Positions 41,484-54,345 of a stretch of 64,000 bases of DNA are shown piece after piece (within the stretch, counting starts at the first letter, position 1; each line of letters begins with the position of its first letter). This stretch comes from Chrysomallon squamiferum (Eukaryota > Mollusca > Gastropoda > Neomphalida > Peltospiridae). Under the pieces are notes generated by a model. It searched no databases and was not told the origin of the DNA. It worked only from the letters and a program-made list of their open reading frames with translations. The position numbers were made by a program, and so were the translations under genes. The stretch spans positions 29,782,457 through 29,846,456 of the forward strand of contig CM022665.1 in assembly GCA_012295275.1 (NCBI GenBank), given 5' to 3'.

Positions 41484-43334
41484 TTTTATAGAATAAAGGT
41501 TTACAAATATCTTCATGAAAAACATCCAGAAATATCTTGCGGTTATTTGCAGTCGTAAAAAAAAAAAATGTTGGAACAACCCACTTGATGTTAAATATGT
41601 TGTCATTGGTTAAAAAAATATCATTGGAACAAACGGAAATTGTGCAAGAACACATTTTAGTGGTGAAATTCGATTTAGCCGGTGAGTACCAAATAAATAA
41701 ATAATTCTGATCTTGTCCTAATATAGTTAAGTATTTTAAAACATAAACTGAAATTTGTCCTCAATGAGTTTGAACTGTCTGCGGTTTGAAGTAGTAAGTA
41801 AACAAACAATAAGACAACTTAATAAAATTTCACTATCTCTATGTCAAACATATACAAAAAACACGAAATAAAAAAGTATCTACTTGCTCTTTTTTTTTTT
41901 TTTTACTCTCTTTCCCCCCCCCCCGACAGTTTATCAGTAAAGCATAATTTCAAATAATGATTATAATTTGTTTTGGTAGATATTAATTTATATCTACTTT
42001 AATACATACACAAACGAACAAATAAACACACACAAACAAACACATATACACACACACACTTTACTAGTAAAAATTGCAGAAATAATATTCTTAGGATGTT
42101 TGTTATTTTGTTGTTTTTTATTTCATATGTGTGTGAGTACATATATACATACATACATTCCAGCATGTAACGTTACCTCACCTTACATTATGAGAACGTA
42201 CAAAAGACAGTGTTCACAAGCTGTCAAACTGAGTAACAAAGTAATTTATTATCGGGTGTGTCTCTGATATTTTATGGCAAAGAAGATTTCATTCTCATGA
42301 CCCAGATAAAACTTGGAAATTGCTTGCATTTTTGTAAAACTAGTTCGCGTTAGATAGTTTTGATTTTAATCTACGATGGTGACCGATAAAATGATTATTA
42401 GTATCGCCATAAAAGTAGTAGTAGAAAATGAATATTTAAATGAAATAAATTAAATTAAATTAACAAATAAACAAAACTAAAACAAAAACAATGTATGGAC
42501 AAGTGCATTTGTAAGATAAGTAAATATTCAAATCAAAAACTAACCCGAATAAAACCGTATATGTTTTTCTTGACTTTCCAGTAAATAAAATATGTTTTAG
42601 TTCATCTAATGTCCAACGACAGTTGCTTGATGAAAGAGGAGTTATTAAGTGCTAGAACATAGCAGGCGTGTTCGTGATTTTCCTTTCATATTTTGTGATC
42701 AAAGCTATTATAAATATACAATTGTAGTTCTATCACGTGCCAACATGAAATGTAAAATTTTGTGTTTTGTGTTTTTCATTATATTTTATACAATGCAATA
42801 TGACATCATAATAATAATGATGATGATGATGATGATGATGATAACTTCTACAGCAACAACAACAATAACTGCAATAAATAATTAATTAATAATGCATCTG
42901 TCGTACCATGGGATTTATTAAAAATTCTAAATTACGTCGATTAATATTGATTTCCAAAAACAATTGTTTTAAAATCCGATTCTATAAAATTTAAAGTAGA
43001 CATATCTTCATTTTATTTTATTCTAGATAATAATTTTTAAATAACATCTGCCTATTTTGATATGTCATGTGATGCGATGAAAAACCCCATTCAAATCCAC
43101 TTACATCTTATCCTGAAAACTGTACTAACTACAAAAGAAGTAAAACGAAAAGTCAAGTGACACTATCACTTTTTCCTCACGCAGTTTTCCTGTTACGTAT
43201 CTCACTTTTCAAAATCTCAGTTTCATACAGTTAAATATCAGCAATACAAAGTAATGCAAATTACAACATAATAACACCATTATAAAAAAAATTACTATCA
43301 ATTAGTCGGAACGGAACTTTCTGTATTATTATCT

Positions 43335-43368
<34 letters not shown>

Positions 43369-43509
43369 AAGAAGTTAGTGTTTATAAATATCACATTTTA
43401 TAGATGTTCTGTTGACCCAGATATAACAATAAAAATTGCCTGCGTGATTTATAAAACTAGTTCATATCCAAAGTTCGCTGTTAACCTGACCTGAGTGATT
43501 GACGATAAG
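41483..43509. other. Intergenic, no gene seen
   Basis: Includes short CA runs (42028-42060), a GAT run (42818-42842) and an ATT run (43338-43367). No gene is supported. Confidence 0.55.
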
Positions 43510-43700
43510 ATTATTAGTATATTTAGTATGTTAGTAGTAGTAGTACGAGCAGTAATATCAGTACTAGTAATAGCAGTCGCAGCAGCAGCAGCAATAATAG
43601 CAGTAGTAGTTGTAGTATCAGTAATAGTAATAGTATTGGTTGATTTTGTTGTAGAATTAACTGTTGTAGTAATATTAATGGCAATGGTTGTAACAGATAG
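43510..43700. repeat. Degenerate (AGT)n trinucleotide array
   Basis: About 190 bp of AGT/AGC/AAT triplets that generate Val/Ala- and Thr-rich frames on both strands. Composition resembles the array at 236-535 read on the other strand. Confidence 0.85.
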
Positions 43701-43948
43701 TTGTAACAAAATGTATTTATTTTATTTTTATTATTATTATTTTTTGTTTTTTTTACATTATACGTCATTATGTACTGCAGAGAGTGTTATCTTAAATCCC
43801 TGTCAAAACTGTAAAATAAACATACAATTGTCCAGCAAATTTACTGCAGAGCTTACTTTTCATTTATACTGAATCGTAAGCTGTTTCTGAGAAGATAAAC
43901 AAAAGTGCAATAGTGCCAATGAACAGTACAGAGAAGTATTATGAAACA

Positions 43949-43980
<32 letters not shown>

Positions 43981-44838
43981 ATTTTTTTTCGAAAACTAGC
44001 GACCCACGACCGGTCTATCAATGCCATTGACACGTCTTCGATAACTTGAAAATAAAATATTCCTTCTTGCTAATTGATAACAATAGTCCCGAGAGTGTGA
44101 AGACAATAGGTTTTATCTCTTACAATATATTATGCAAAGAACTTATGGTTTGTGTTAACCGTTAATATTAAAATGTCGCTACGTCAGTACATTAGGCTGG
44201 CGAGACATCCTGTGCACTCTGTCGTCTGTCTTGCGCCTATTCAAGCAGGTTGTTAATTTGTCCCTTAGTTGACCTGTTGTTCCCGCAGGCGTAAAAATGA
44301 ATAATAGTTTATTTTAGTTCTTTATTTATACTGCATGAATACATGTATCCTGATAGCGTTTAAAACGAAATATTTAAAAAAATTAAAAAAGTAAAAAAAA
44401 GTAAAAGGAAATTTTATATTTCATCGCATCATTACGTATGCTTGATTTAAGTTACAAAAATGAGTCTTAAAAGTTTTTAAAATGTCCTTTTTAGAAATAT
44501 GGAAATAGCCACCCTAAGAAATAAAATAAAATAAATAAATAAATAAATGAAAAATACGATATATATATATATATATTATCGTATTATTTGTTTTGTAGGG
44601 TGGCCATTTTCACACACACACATATATATGATGTTTGGTTTTTTGTTGTTTGTTTGTTTGTTTTTGTTACTGTTGTTGTTTCACTTTTTCACATGTAAGT
44701 ACTGGTAACTTAATACAATTAATTATAAGATTGAAAGATAATTGGCATCATAGTCGAAATTTTATTTTTCATTGTTATTATATTTTAGTTATATCTAAAC
44801 TTAATCTTGAAGTATTAGTTGAACTAAATGAACTTGAA

Positions 44839-44843
<5 letters not shown>
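43701..44843. other. Intergenic, no gene seen
   Basis: AT-rich text with a poly(T) tract near 43951-43980, an AAAT run near 44520-44550 and a short TA run near 44560-44575. No gene is supported. Confidence 0.5.
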
Positions 44844-44902
<59 letters not shown>

Positions 44903-44903
44903 T
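44844..44903. repeat. (AAT)n microsatellite
   Basis: About 20 uninterrupted AAT units. Confidence 0.95.
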
Positions 44904-45035
44904 CTAAATATAACTAATAAAAATAGTTTCACAATATTAATAGATGAACTGTTATTTCATTATCTTAATCTAACGTATTAATGTAGTCGGGGAGTTTGGG
45001 GGGGTACCATACCCCTCTAATCTATCAGCACATAT

Positions 45036-45480
45036 ACAGTAGTCAAATAAACACATAGATAATATAATGTTAAAACCCGATACAATAGTCAAGTAAACTC
45101 ACAAACAATATCATTTTAAAACCTGATGCAATAGTCAAGTAAACTCACAAACAATATCATTTTAAAACCTGATACAATAGTCAAGTAAACTCACAAACAA
45201 TATCATTTTAAAACCTGATGCAATAGTCAAGTAAACTCACAGTATAATTTTAAAACCTGACACAATAGTCAAGTAAATTCACAGACAGTATAATTTTAAA
45301 ACCTGATACAATAGTCAAGTAAATTCACAGACAGTATAATTTCAAAACCTGATACAATAGTCAAGTAAATTCACAGACAGTATAATTTCAAAACCTGATG
45401 CGGCAACAAGTAAACACACAGTATAATTTTTAAACCTGATCCAACAGTAAAGTAGAACGTGATACGACAGTCGAGTAAAT
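45036..45480. repeat. 46-bp minisatellite, about nine copies
   Basis: Tandem units begin AGTCAAGTAAACTCACA and end TTTTAAAACCTGATRCAAT. The first four units are 46 bp each. Later copies carry a 4-bp deletion or AGTATAATTT variants, and the array decays after about 45405. Copies are contiguous, with no unique spacers. Confidence 0.92.
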
Positions 45481-45631
45481 ACAGTGAAAATACTATTTTA
45501 AAATTTCATATGTAATCACACCTTAAATATTCTCCTGCATTTAACACAGTGATGCTTAACGTTAACTGTTCATGTGTCATTTATAATCTTTATTAAAACA
45601 GTAATTTTAAATATTTGCTATATTAAACAAT

Positions 45632-45829
45632 TTAACGAAACGTACCTGAATTTTTTGTTGATGCGTGTATCGGAAGTGAAAACGCCTTGTCTTCTTCAGT
45701 ATCGTGTCCGCGGCGTGTTCTGTAATACAAAAGATTGTCCAAGCGTGAAAAATGTTTTTCCCATTCTTTCTTGCTTGCTTTTATTAAAGCTTTTACCTGT
45801 ACAGTTACTTGGCTAGAGGCCACACTCAC
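45632..45829 (-). CDS. Possible isolated coding exon, unidentified
   Basis: A minus-strand frame of about 65 codons with mixed, non-repetitive composition (includes KASKKEWEKHF and YYRTRRGHDTEEDK) runs into a good donor (CAG|GTACGT, exon end about 45645). It has no ATG start in this stretch, and no partner exon is recognised. It could be an exon of an unseen gene, an element fragment, or chance. I do not recognise a family. Confidence 0.25.
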   Translation of the reverse strand: MSVASSQVTVQVKALIKASKKEWEKHFSRLDNLLYYRTRRGHDTEEDKAFSLPIHASTKNSGTFR

Positions 45830-46942
45830 CAGTATCGATTGACTAGTGCAGTAACTAAGAAGATGTAATAAAGGAAATTAATGGAATCGTCATCTCTAAG
45901 CACAGTTTATCACGCGAGTGTGACGGTGGTTATTGAGTTTATTACAGGTGTTGTGAGTGGCCGGAGAAAGAGAATAATTGAATTGCTAACCATGACAGGT
46001 TTGAAAAAACCCACAAAAAAAACAAAAACACTTGTTACACAGTTATGTTTAGTGCTTACGGTGTTCACGCACAGTAATGACACGTTGTATAAATAGACAA
46101 GCATTGTAGTTAGACAATATATGTAATTAAGACAATTACTACGAATGCAGGCTAGATGAACGTGGGGAATGTGTTGTTGTTCTAGCGTTGCGGATATATT
46201 TTTTTATTATTAATATTTTTTTTAACTTTTTAGGGATGTATTGTCAATGTTGTGTTATAACGACTATCCCTTATCCAGACTTCACTGTCTATATTTATAA
46301 GAGAATTAAAATTTTGTAATGTACATATTTTATAAATAATTCTTTATTCATGAAAAGGTCGAGCAATGAAATGTTCACCTGTGTATGCTTAACGTCGATC
46401 GTTCCGGATAATTAACGTGACAGGTGACCTTTCACTTTAAAATGAAACAGGTTTAACGTGATCTGTTTTTGAATTCGAAGTTCATTAATGTCTGTTCGTC
46501 TTTACGTACGAAATACAAGTAAAATATAGAAATAACCAAACTGAAATAGCTAAGTATGGATTATATAATTGCTTAAAATAGACATACTTTACAACAACTC
46601 TGGTCATAATGTTAAAACGTGCCAAAATAAAACAAAGTAACTGAATAACATTGTAATATTAGAAGAGTTTCTTCTCAGATATGTTTATTTTATTATTAAA
46701 TTTTTAATTATTTATTTATTTATTTATTTTATTTTATTTTATTTTATTTTATTTTATTTTATTATTAATATATTTTTAAAAATTTTGATGTTGTTAGTTG
46801 GCAGAATATAACTGTTAATATTAAAATGTGTTAAATATTCGCTGACTTACTCATTTATTATTTCAGTATGATTCTCCGTTATTCCGGTTTGTTTTATTAT
46901 TACTTTATTTTATTATTTTTATTTTTATTTATTTTGTTTTAA

Positions 46943-46973
<31 letters not shown>

Positions 46974-49020
46974 TTTTTTTTTGCTTTTTTTACTTTTTTA
47001 ATATATATTTGTAGGAATATTTTATATGTGTTGTGGATGTCGTGTATTATAGATTTTACGATTAACAGCTATTGAAAAAAACACCAAAACTATCCAATTT
47101 TTATGACTTAAAACATAGTCATTAAACTATTCATATATTTTAAATTATAAATGATATACCTTTAAATGCAAATGAATAAATGTTTAACGACATTCTAGCA
47201 CGAAAAACATATGGGCTATTGAGAGTCAAACCAAAGGTAAATACAACAATTTATTAACAAATATCGATTTATCTTCATTACTTCTATTATCTCTAATGAA
47301 TATATATTTTGATAAGAATTCTGTAGCGTAGATAGATATCTTCTTCAATCGATGGTTAGCGAACGTATTTTTTTACAAATGGCTGCGCAGGTGAAATAAT
47401 GTCATCAACTCGAACTTTAAAAAAACAACAAAACATTATAGAATATTATAAATAAAACTGTTGTCATAATTCTATGAAAAAATGTATTTCACACTTACCG
47501 TATTTATAGATAATTTGCGAAAACAAATGATTGTCACAGCAGCGTGTGTTTCCATGGAATATTACATTTTTATCGTAAGCACTGATGTGAATACCGATTG
47601 TTAATAAACAAGCTTTGTCAAAATCCAGGTAACTCAATACATTCTGATGTTACAAATCGATATTCGCATCCGTTTACAACATACCTGCTTAGCAACATAC
47701 ATTATAAATAGAACTGTCAGACTGTTCGTTTTTACTTATTTATATAAAATGCAACTGTGTAAAATAACAGTCTGAATATTGACAAAACAACAACAGAAGT
47801 GTAGGAACAACAGTACTAATGATCCGCATACTAAAATAATAGTAGTTTAAAATTTGTTCTTATTTGTTTTATAATTCATTTTATTTTGTTTTTATGATTA
47901 ATCAGCCAACAAATACATGCTGTAATATAAATTTCCATGGTACGTATGCATGTGTGTGTGTGTGTGTGTGTGTGTGTTTGAGGTTTTGAAAGTGTGTATA
48001 TGTGTGTGCGTGCTTCTGTGAGTATATGAGCGTTTGTCCATGCGAAATAAAAACGTGTAGGTCGGTGGCAGAGTTGAGCGTTTACCTATGGAAAATTGCT
48101 TAGTTCCAGTTCCAGCCAGTTTCATTAATAAGTATTTAAACAAGCATTGTCTGAGCTGTTCCCGGCATGGGAACTTTATTTTATTCGGCGACAACACGCC
48201 CTCTGTTAAAAAAAAAAAATTCTGTCTGTCTGTTCTCTTCCTTTTCAAGAATGAACAGATGCAATATTAATTTTCGTTTTACTATTTATTTCCAGAACAG
48301 CAGGTGATAAGGTAATGAGAATAAAGTTCGTATATGGCTGAGAATTTTGTCTCTAGTAATTAAAACAATGAATATCTAAACGTCTAGAAGTAAGGTTCGA
48401 GCTGCGTTGACAAAAAACGCGAGTCCCTTTTAAAAAAAATTCTGAATAAAAGAATTTTTTTGTTTGTTTGTTGTTTTTTTGCTGTTTTTTTTGGGGGGGG
48501 CGTTTGTCATGGGAGAACTGTGGAACGATTTGAGAGGAATTGTCGCTGTCCACTGAACTTAGTGTTCGAGTTCAAGTTGGACCTAGGTAACAACTTATAT
48601 AAATCTTTGCTGTTCTTCTTGTATAACTTGTGTTTGTTGTATTTCTAGTGAACAAAAACGTGCTTCTGTATCTCTCTATATATTTATACATACATAGATG
48701 CTATATCGGATATCCCTAATGCCAAGCCAACTCGGGTAGTGACGAGCCCAAAACAGCTACGTATATGTTTACAGCTGAATGGAATCCCCGTGACAATAGC
48801 GGTATAAGCAGTTTTGAATTTCAAAAGTAAAGCGATATAATTCGTTCGTGATTTTTCGCACAATAGGCACAATAGGCACCTGCGGTATATTGTCCATGAC
48901 CAAACATAAATATACTATTAAAAAATACATATATATTAATAATAATAGTAACTTTCGTGACGTTTTAAAAATAAGCTGACAATAAATGAACAAAACCTGT
49001 TATCAATGTAGACATAAATT
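45830..49020. other. Intergenic, no gene seen
   Basis: Includes (TTTTA)n near 46719-46762, T-rich text near 46900-46995 and (GT)n near 47949-47977. Open frames at 45881-46104 and 47898-48270 have no recognisable content, or are repeat-driven. Confidence 0.5.
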
Positions 49021-49042
49021 AGTAATAATAATAATAATAATA

Positions 49043-49089
<47 letters not shown>
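49021..49089. repeat. (AAT)n-(ATT)n self-complementary microsatellite
   Basis: About eight AAT units turn directly into about fourteen ATT units, forming a perfect inverted repeat without spacer. Confidence 0.93.
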
Positions 49090-50643
49090 GGAATCTGAAT
49101 GAAATTAATCACATATAAATTCAGTTAAAATTTATAAAATGTTAGTTCATAGAAAGATTATATCCATATCGCAAAAAGAAATCAACAATAAAACATCCCA
49201 TAATTCTTAGAAATTCTTATAAATATCTAGTTTAAGATAGTTCTACAGTTTTAGACCCACGCACACACACACACACGCACAGAAACATAAAATAAAATAA
49301 AATAAAATAAAACAAGTTAATCAGAATAGAAACTTTAAAATGTTCTCTTTTAACTATTTGGTGTTTAAGAATGGATTAAAAAATAATAGTTATGCAAGAT
49401 AGTTTTTCCCTTTCAGTTAATATCTCGTGGTTGGCTTATCATCATAAAAATATATGCTTTCTTATAATTATGTAAAAAGATTTAGGCTTATGTTAAAGAT
49501 CCCTCGTTACAAATGGCAGCTGCCCAGAAAGTTGATAAAGAACTGTTATTGTTGTTTTCAGAACAATAAGAAACTAATATCGGTGATTTCACTCGATCAT
49601 AATGAAAGTGAGCTACAATTTGCCAGCAACCGATAGTCCTTATTTGTTTCTTCTTCTTTTTTTTTTTTAATTTTTCTTTGACTCTAACAAAATCTCTTCT
49701 TTTTTATCCCCATTATATTCAAAATATGAGGTCTGCTTTCATTTCAGTTTTCAATTTTATAGATTACTGTACTGCATAAAATAATATGATATGGTACACT
49801 ATAACTCTAGATGTTATTATTCAGCAGATCACAAGGTATAATTATATTTATTCATTTCGTGTATGACTGCTATAAACTACTGTTGTATTACTCATTATCC
49901 CATGCATATTGATTATGTAGGATTAATCTTAGTAGAATTAAAATTTAATATATTTCAAGTTAATTATTAAAAACAAGATATACAAACTTAAACTCATAAT
50001 TTTTAAACAAAGGTCATAGTACAGCAGCAAGCAATAATTAAATAACTGCTGTTCCTGGACGAGTTACTGTTCGTTTTTCCATCAAAGGGAAGAGTACTCT
50101 GGATTTCTGTGGAATCCGTTTGTTGAATTTTAAAATCAGGTCAAATTTACTTATTTTGTTAAAGTTCCGAATTGAATAATTTCAGTGTTATGATATAAAT
50201 GTTTTTCGAGAATTAACTGTGTGATGCTTCTTTTAATATATTTGATCTTGAACTATCCATGAACGACAGTCATGTTTATTTTATCATTATGATTAACGGT
50301 TATTGTTTTGCTAATTTAGTAATTACTATGATTTATAAATCTAAGAATTATAGCTCATGGAGCTGTAAATGCCAAGCTTTTAAAAGGTAAAAGATACAAT
50401 CCTAGATACAGACACTAAGTTAGGAGACATATACAAATAAGGCGAGTTTGCAGCAAATAATAATTTAATCGTTATGGTCACAGTGATGGTGACATAAACA
50501 TATCGTTATTATGTTTATTACAAAACTTTGTTTTTATTATTCCTGTTGAGAAGTTGTTTTGAGAATTGAGTCATATTAGTGTCAGTGGACAAACAAAGCA
50601 TGCATATATTTTACTTTTATTTTTATTTTTTTCTCTCTCTTAC

Positions 50644-50679
<36 letters not shown>

Positions 50680-51045
50680 AGTTACATTCTGTACATTTTT
50701 CAAATTTTAAGATTATTTTTTTTCAATTATTATTATTTTTATTTTTATTTTTTTTCTAAAGATACATAAATAATAATTTAATTATCTCAAACACACATAC
50801 CATAAACACTGTTCAGCTGTTACATTTATCTGACATATCTGAATTTATACATTGTTTTTGACTGGAGAGGAAAGTTGGGGATATTAGTATGCAAATGTTT
50901 TTCCTCTTATTTATTTTTTAATTATAATTGTTGGTTTCTTTTGGGGTTTTTTAAAGGTTTTTTTTTCAATCTGTTTTTTTTAATTTGTTTTGGGGTTTTT
51001 AATATAATTTTTTAATTTAATTATTATGTTTTTTTGTTTTTTTAG
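49090..51045. other. Upstream region of the TMEM229B-like gene
   Basis: AT-rich text with poly(A) at about 50648-50679 and T-rich sequence leading into the acceptor at 51044-51045. A non-coding first exon of the TMEM229B-like gene must lie upstream, but I could not place it. Confidence 0.45.
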
Positions 51046-51068
51046 GAAATTAGAAGCATTCAACAAAT

Positions 51069-51584
51069 ATGACAATGACAAGACAAGATGTTCAACCACT
51101 GTCCTCCCTAGGACGTTTCTATATTTATGCTATTCATGGATATGCGACAGAGGTTATGTTTACTGCGCTTTGGGAATTTGTTGTTAATCAGAATTGGAAG
51201 TTTCCAGGTATAACAAGTATCTGGGCATTTCCAATTTATGGACTCTCAATGTTTGTTGTAGAACAATTATACCTTCACATGAAAGACAGGATCCACCTGT
51301 TTGGAAGAGCTGCAGTGTACATGGTTTGGACATATCTCTGGGAATTCAGTTCTGGTTACATTCTGAAGAAATTTGATGCTTGTCCATGGGATTATTCTCC
51401 ATTTGAAGGAGACTTCATGGGTCTGATAACATTGGAATATGCTCCCCTGTGGTTTGTAGGAGGAATTGTAGTGGAAAGATTTGTCATCCGTTATACGCGT
51501 CAGATGTACTGGGGACCCCCTGTTGAAGAAGTGCCCATGATGTCACAACTGCTGAATGGAGATGTCAAGTCAAAGAGTTACTGA
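51069..51584 (+). CDS. TMEM229B: Transmembrane protein 229B-like
   Basis: 171 aa in one coding exon; human TMEM229B is 167 aa. The start follows a splice acceptor (TTTTTTTAG ending at 51045) by 23 nt, so a 5' non-coding exon exists upstream. Hydrophobic segments lie at about residues 16-38, 49-69, 81-99 and 117-140. Family signatures are AIHGYATEVMFTALWEFVVN, NWKFPG, TYLWEF, ACPWDYS and FMGLITLEYA, which are near-identical in vertebrate TMEM229B. The family belongs with the CmpB-type 'putative ABC-transporter type IV' membrane domain (from memory). Its molecular role is not established. The charged C-terminus after residue 145 is variable. TMEM229A is the alternative paralogue, but length and motifs fit B better. 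Confidence 0.93.
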   Translation: MTMTRQDVQPLSSLGRFYIYAIHGYATEVMFTALWEFVVNQNWKFPGITSIWAFPIYGLSMFVVEQLYLHMKDRIHLFGRAAVYMVWTYLWEFSSGYILKKFDACPWDYSPFEGDFMGLITLEYAPLWFVGGIVVERFVIRYTRQMYWGPPVEEVPMMSQLLNGDVKSKSY

Positions 51585-54345
51585 TGACATGGCACCTCTA
51601 TTCCATAGCAACTGGTTATTTATTTTGTTACTTCTTCACAGAGCTCCTCTCCATGGGAGGTTTTAGCTTGATGAGTTTTTATGTGTCAGGGTTTTCAAAA
51701 TATATGAGGGGGAGGGTGTTTATTGTTGTTCTTTTTGTTTTTTATTTTTTTCTATGGTTACCATTTAACATTGTGCAGGCATATGGTTTTTACACTACTT
51801 ATTGAAAAACAAAGCACTGTGATAAAATACACTTTAACTTGAACTTTAGTTTTTAAAATTTTAAACGTTTCAGTAATTTTGTGTGAAAGTTAATGTTAAC
51901 AGACACCAGTTCTGTTCATGTGACATTTCAGAGTACATTGCATATAGACATTCCAGAATGTTATCAGTGTTGTTGTATGCTTTGAATTTCTCCACAGTTG
52001 TAGTAAACCATAATCAGCTCAGTTTTATTTAATGTTGAAACATTCCTCACTTATTTTGATCACAGGAGCATTCTACAAATATTTTAAGTATCAAAAATTC
52101 ACTCCAACTTTAACAGTGCTGGAAAGTTGTGACTTTTATTATTTAACATTTAAACAAAAACAATGATTTAGAACTAATCAGAAAAATCATATCATCAGTA
52201 TGTAATCATTTCATCAGTATTTCTTGCAATCTAATTAATAATTATTAAGATATATCCATGAATTTGCTCACAAATTATTCTTAATCAGAAACCTTGATTA
52301 GTTTAACAGATGTAAAATATTTACAAAATTAGATGAGGGACAAAATACAAATATAAAGTTCAGCACAAAATACAAATATATGCATAAGAAAAATAATAAA
52401 AAGGTTCATTTTCTGATTTCAGAGATAAAGGTACTTCATATTTTGTATGCAGTTATATACTGCAGTAAGTATATTTAACAATATATCATAATTGCATGCA
52501 CTGGGATACATATAGATACATACATTTATATATATACATATAGTTGGATATTTTTCAATTGAAACGGGTTGTTTTATCTTTATTGCCAATGTTGTTATTT
52601 TTCTTTTACTTCAGTTTTATCATAATTTTTTTTTTTTTTAATGTTTGTTTTTTTTGTGCTGTTTTACTTTTTCCATGTTCCAAAAATTGATGATTGTATT
52701 ATTCAGGTCATTACATTTACAATGTGTTTAATTTTATGGCTTTTTTTGTCCAAACAGCTGTCACCTGATATATATTTTTATTTTTTTTTTTTTTTTTTTT
52801 TATGAGAAGGTTGGTATTTTAAAATATCTACATTCTACACATAAAAAAAATATGACTTATCCGTCCATTTTTGTGTATTCTTGCTTATCAAATTACCTAG
52901 CCATTGCCAGGGTCATTGTACTGAAGCCAATTTTGAAAGCAGTATACATTTGGATGGTAACGTAGAAGATCCCTGTTGATATTTACAGAAACGGATTCAG
53001 TTGTTCCCTTAGTGCTAACTTGTCTCTGACCATGTAATATATTGTCATACGTCAGGGCTAATCACAGTTATGTTATTTATCTTAAAGAATGAAGAGCTCT
53101 GTCACATGACAAACCAATGATTTTGTAGACAGGACATAATTTTAAAGAATTTACCCAACCTGCTACACTTGCTTTCAGATAGTCAAAGATTTTAATGACT
53201 TGAGTTAAACAGAGACCCTTGATTCACTTTAATGTACAAATTACTATACTATTGTGCTCCGATATCTCTTCACACCTGCAGGCAAAAAGAAAATCAAATA
53301 TACTTATGGAGGCTAATAACAAATGCTAAAAATAATACTTTTAATAAAATCACATCATTAAATAATGGCAGCTATATCATCTGAAATAAACAAGTAGATG
53401 AATGACAAGTTTGACAATTCAAAAACTGTTCATATTTTAGGGATATTTCTTTTCCTCTCCTTGCATGAGACTAGTCATAAAGTGGCACTGTACAGCTTAA
53501 AATATTAAAATGAAGCTTTATTCTGCAGAATACTTTATTATTATTACTTCTTCTTGTTTTCCTTTTCTTTTTGTAGTTTTTTTTTCTTCTTTTTTTTTCT
53601 TTTGTTATCATTTTTTTATAGTTAATATTACAACATAAAATACCAAAAATTAAGATGAAGCTTTAAGCTAGATGTTTTTCTTATAACAATTATTACTCTG
53701 TAGCAACCACAACTATTATTCTTGTTGATGTTAATATTTAACATCATTTGCTATTCTATTAATAGCAAAATTAAAATATGTATGTTGTGATGTGTTCATG
53801 AGTTGTTACAAGTATTTTTATATTTCAATGTACATTTGTTCTGTCATATTACCTCTGATATTTCAGTCTTCTCTGAAGCTTTTCATTTTATTTTTTATAT
53901 TACACTGAAGTCATTAAATAATTTCTACTTAAGTAGTTGCTGGATAAAAATAGTTACAGTTTTATGATTTAAATGATAAAATTCAAATATCTGCCTATTT
54001 AATTTTTTTGTCTTAATTTGTTTTACTATTAACTATAGATAAAACATTAGAATTAGAATACAATTCATAACTGCAAGGCAACATTGATTGCTACAAGATG
54101 TTACAGAACTTGAAAAAGTGTATTTGCCATGTATAATAGTAGCAAGGATTTTTCAATAGATAGTGGTATCTGTTACAGTAATAAAAATGGTGTTATGGAT
54201 TAATGAACAGCTGTCACCTGGCATCAGTATTTCAGAACAAATTACATCCTGAAACTATTTTAATATACATTACTGTCACCACTCCCTGCCTTATGTCTGT
54301 GCTGTATGTAATCATATGATTTGTAAGATAACATTCATTAATAAA
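51585..54345 (+). other. Probable long 3' UTR of the TMEM229B-like gene
   Basis: About 2.7 kb of AT-rich sequence with almost no microsatellites, unlike the DNA left of 50 kb. Candidate AATAAA signals lie at 52395-52400 and 54340-54345; the second is followed by a T/G-rich stretch. The true end needs transcript data. Confidence 0.4.
54340..54345 (+). terminator. Candidate polyadenylation signal for the TMEM229B-like gene
   Basis: AATAAA followed within 30 nt by a T/G/C-rich segment. An earlier AATAAA at 52395-52400 is an alternative. Confidence 0.35.

Noticed and set aside
43449-43872. Thr/Val-rich frames on both strands
   Set aside because: Derived from the degenerate AGT triplet array.
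45036-45480. CRISPR-like array
   Set aside because: The 46-bp units are contiguous with no unique spacers, and the genome is animal.
51194-51376. 60-codon plus-strand frame inside the TMEM229B-like gene
   Set aside because: Overlaps the conserved frame in another phase.
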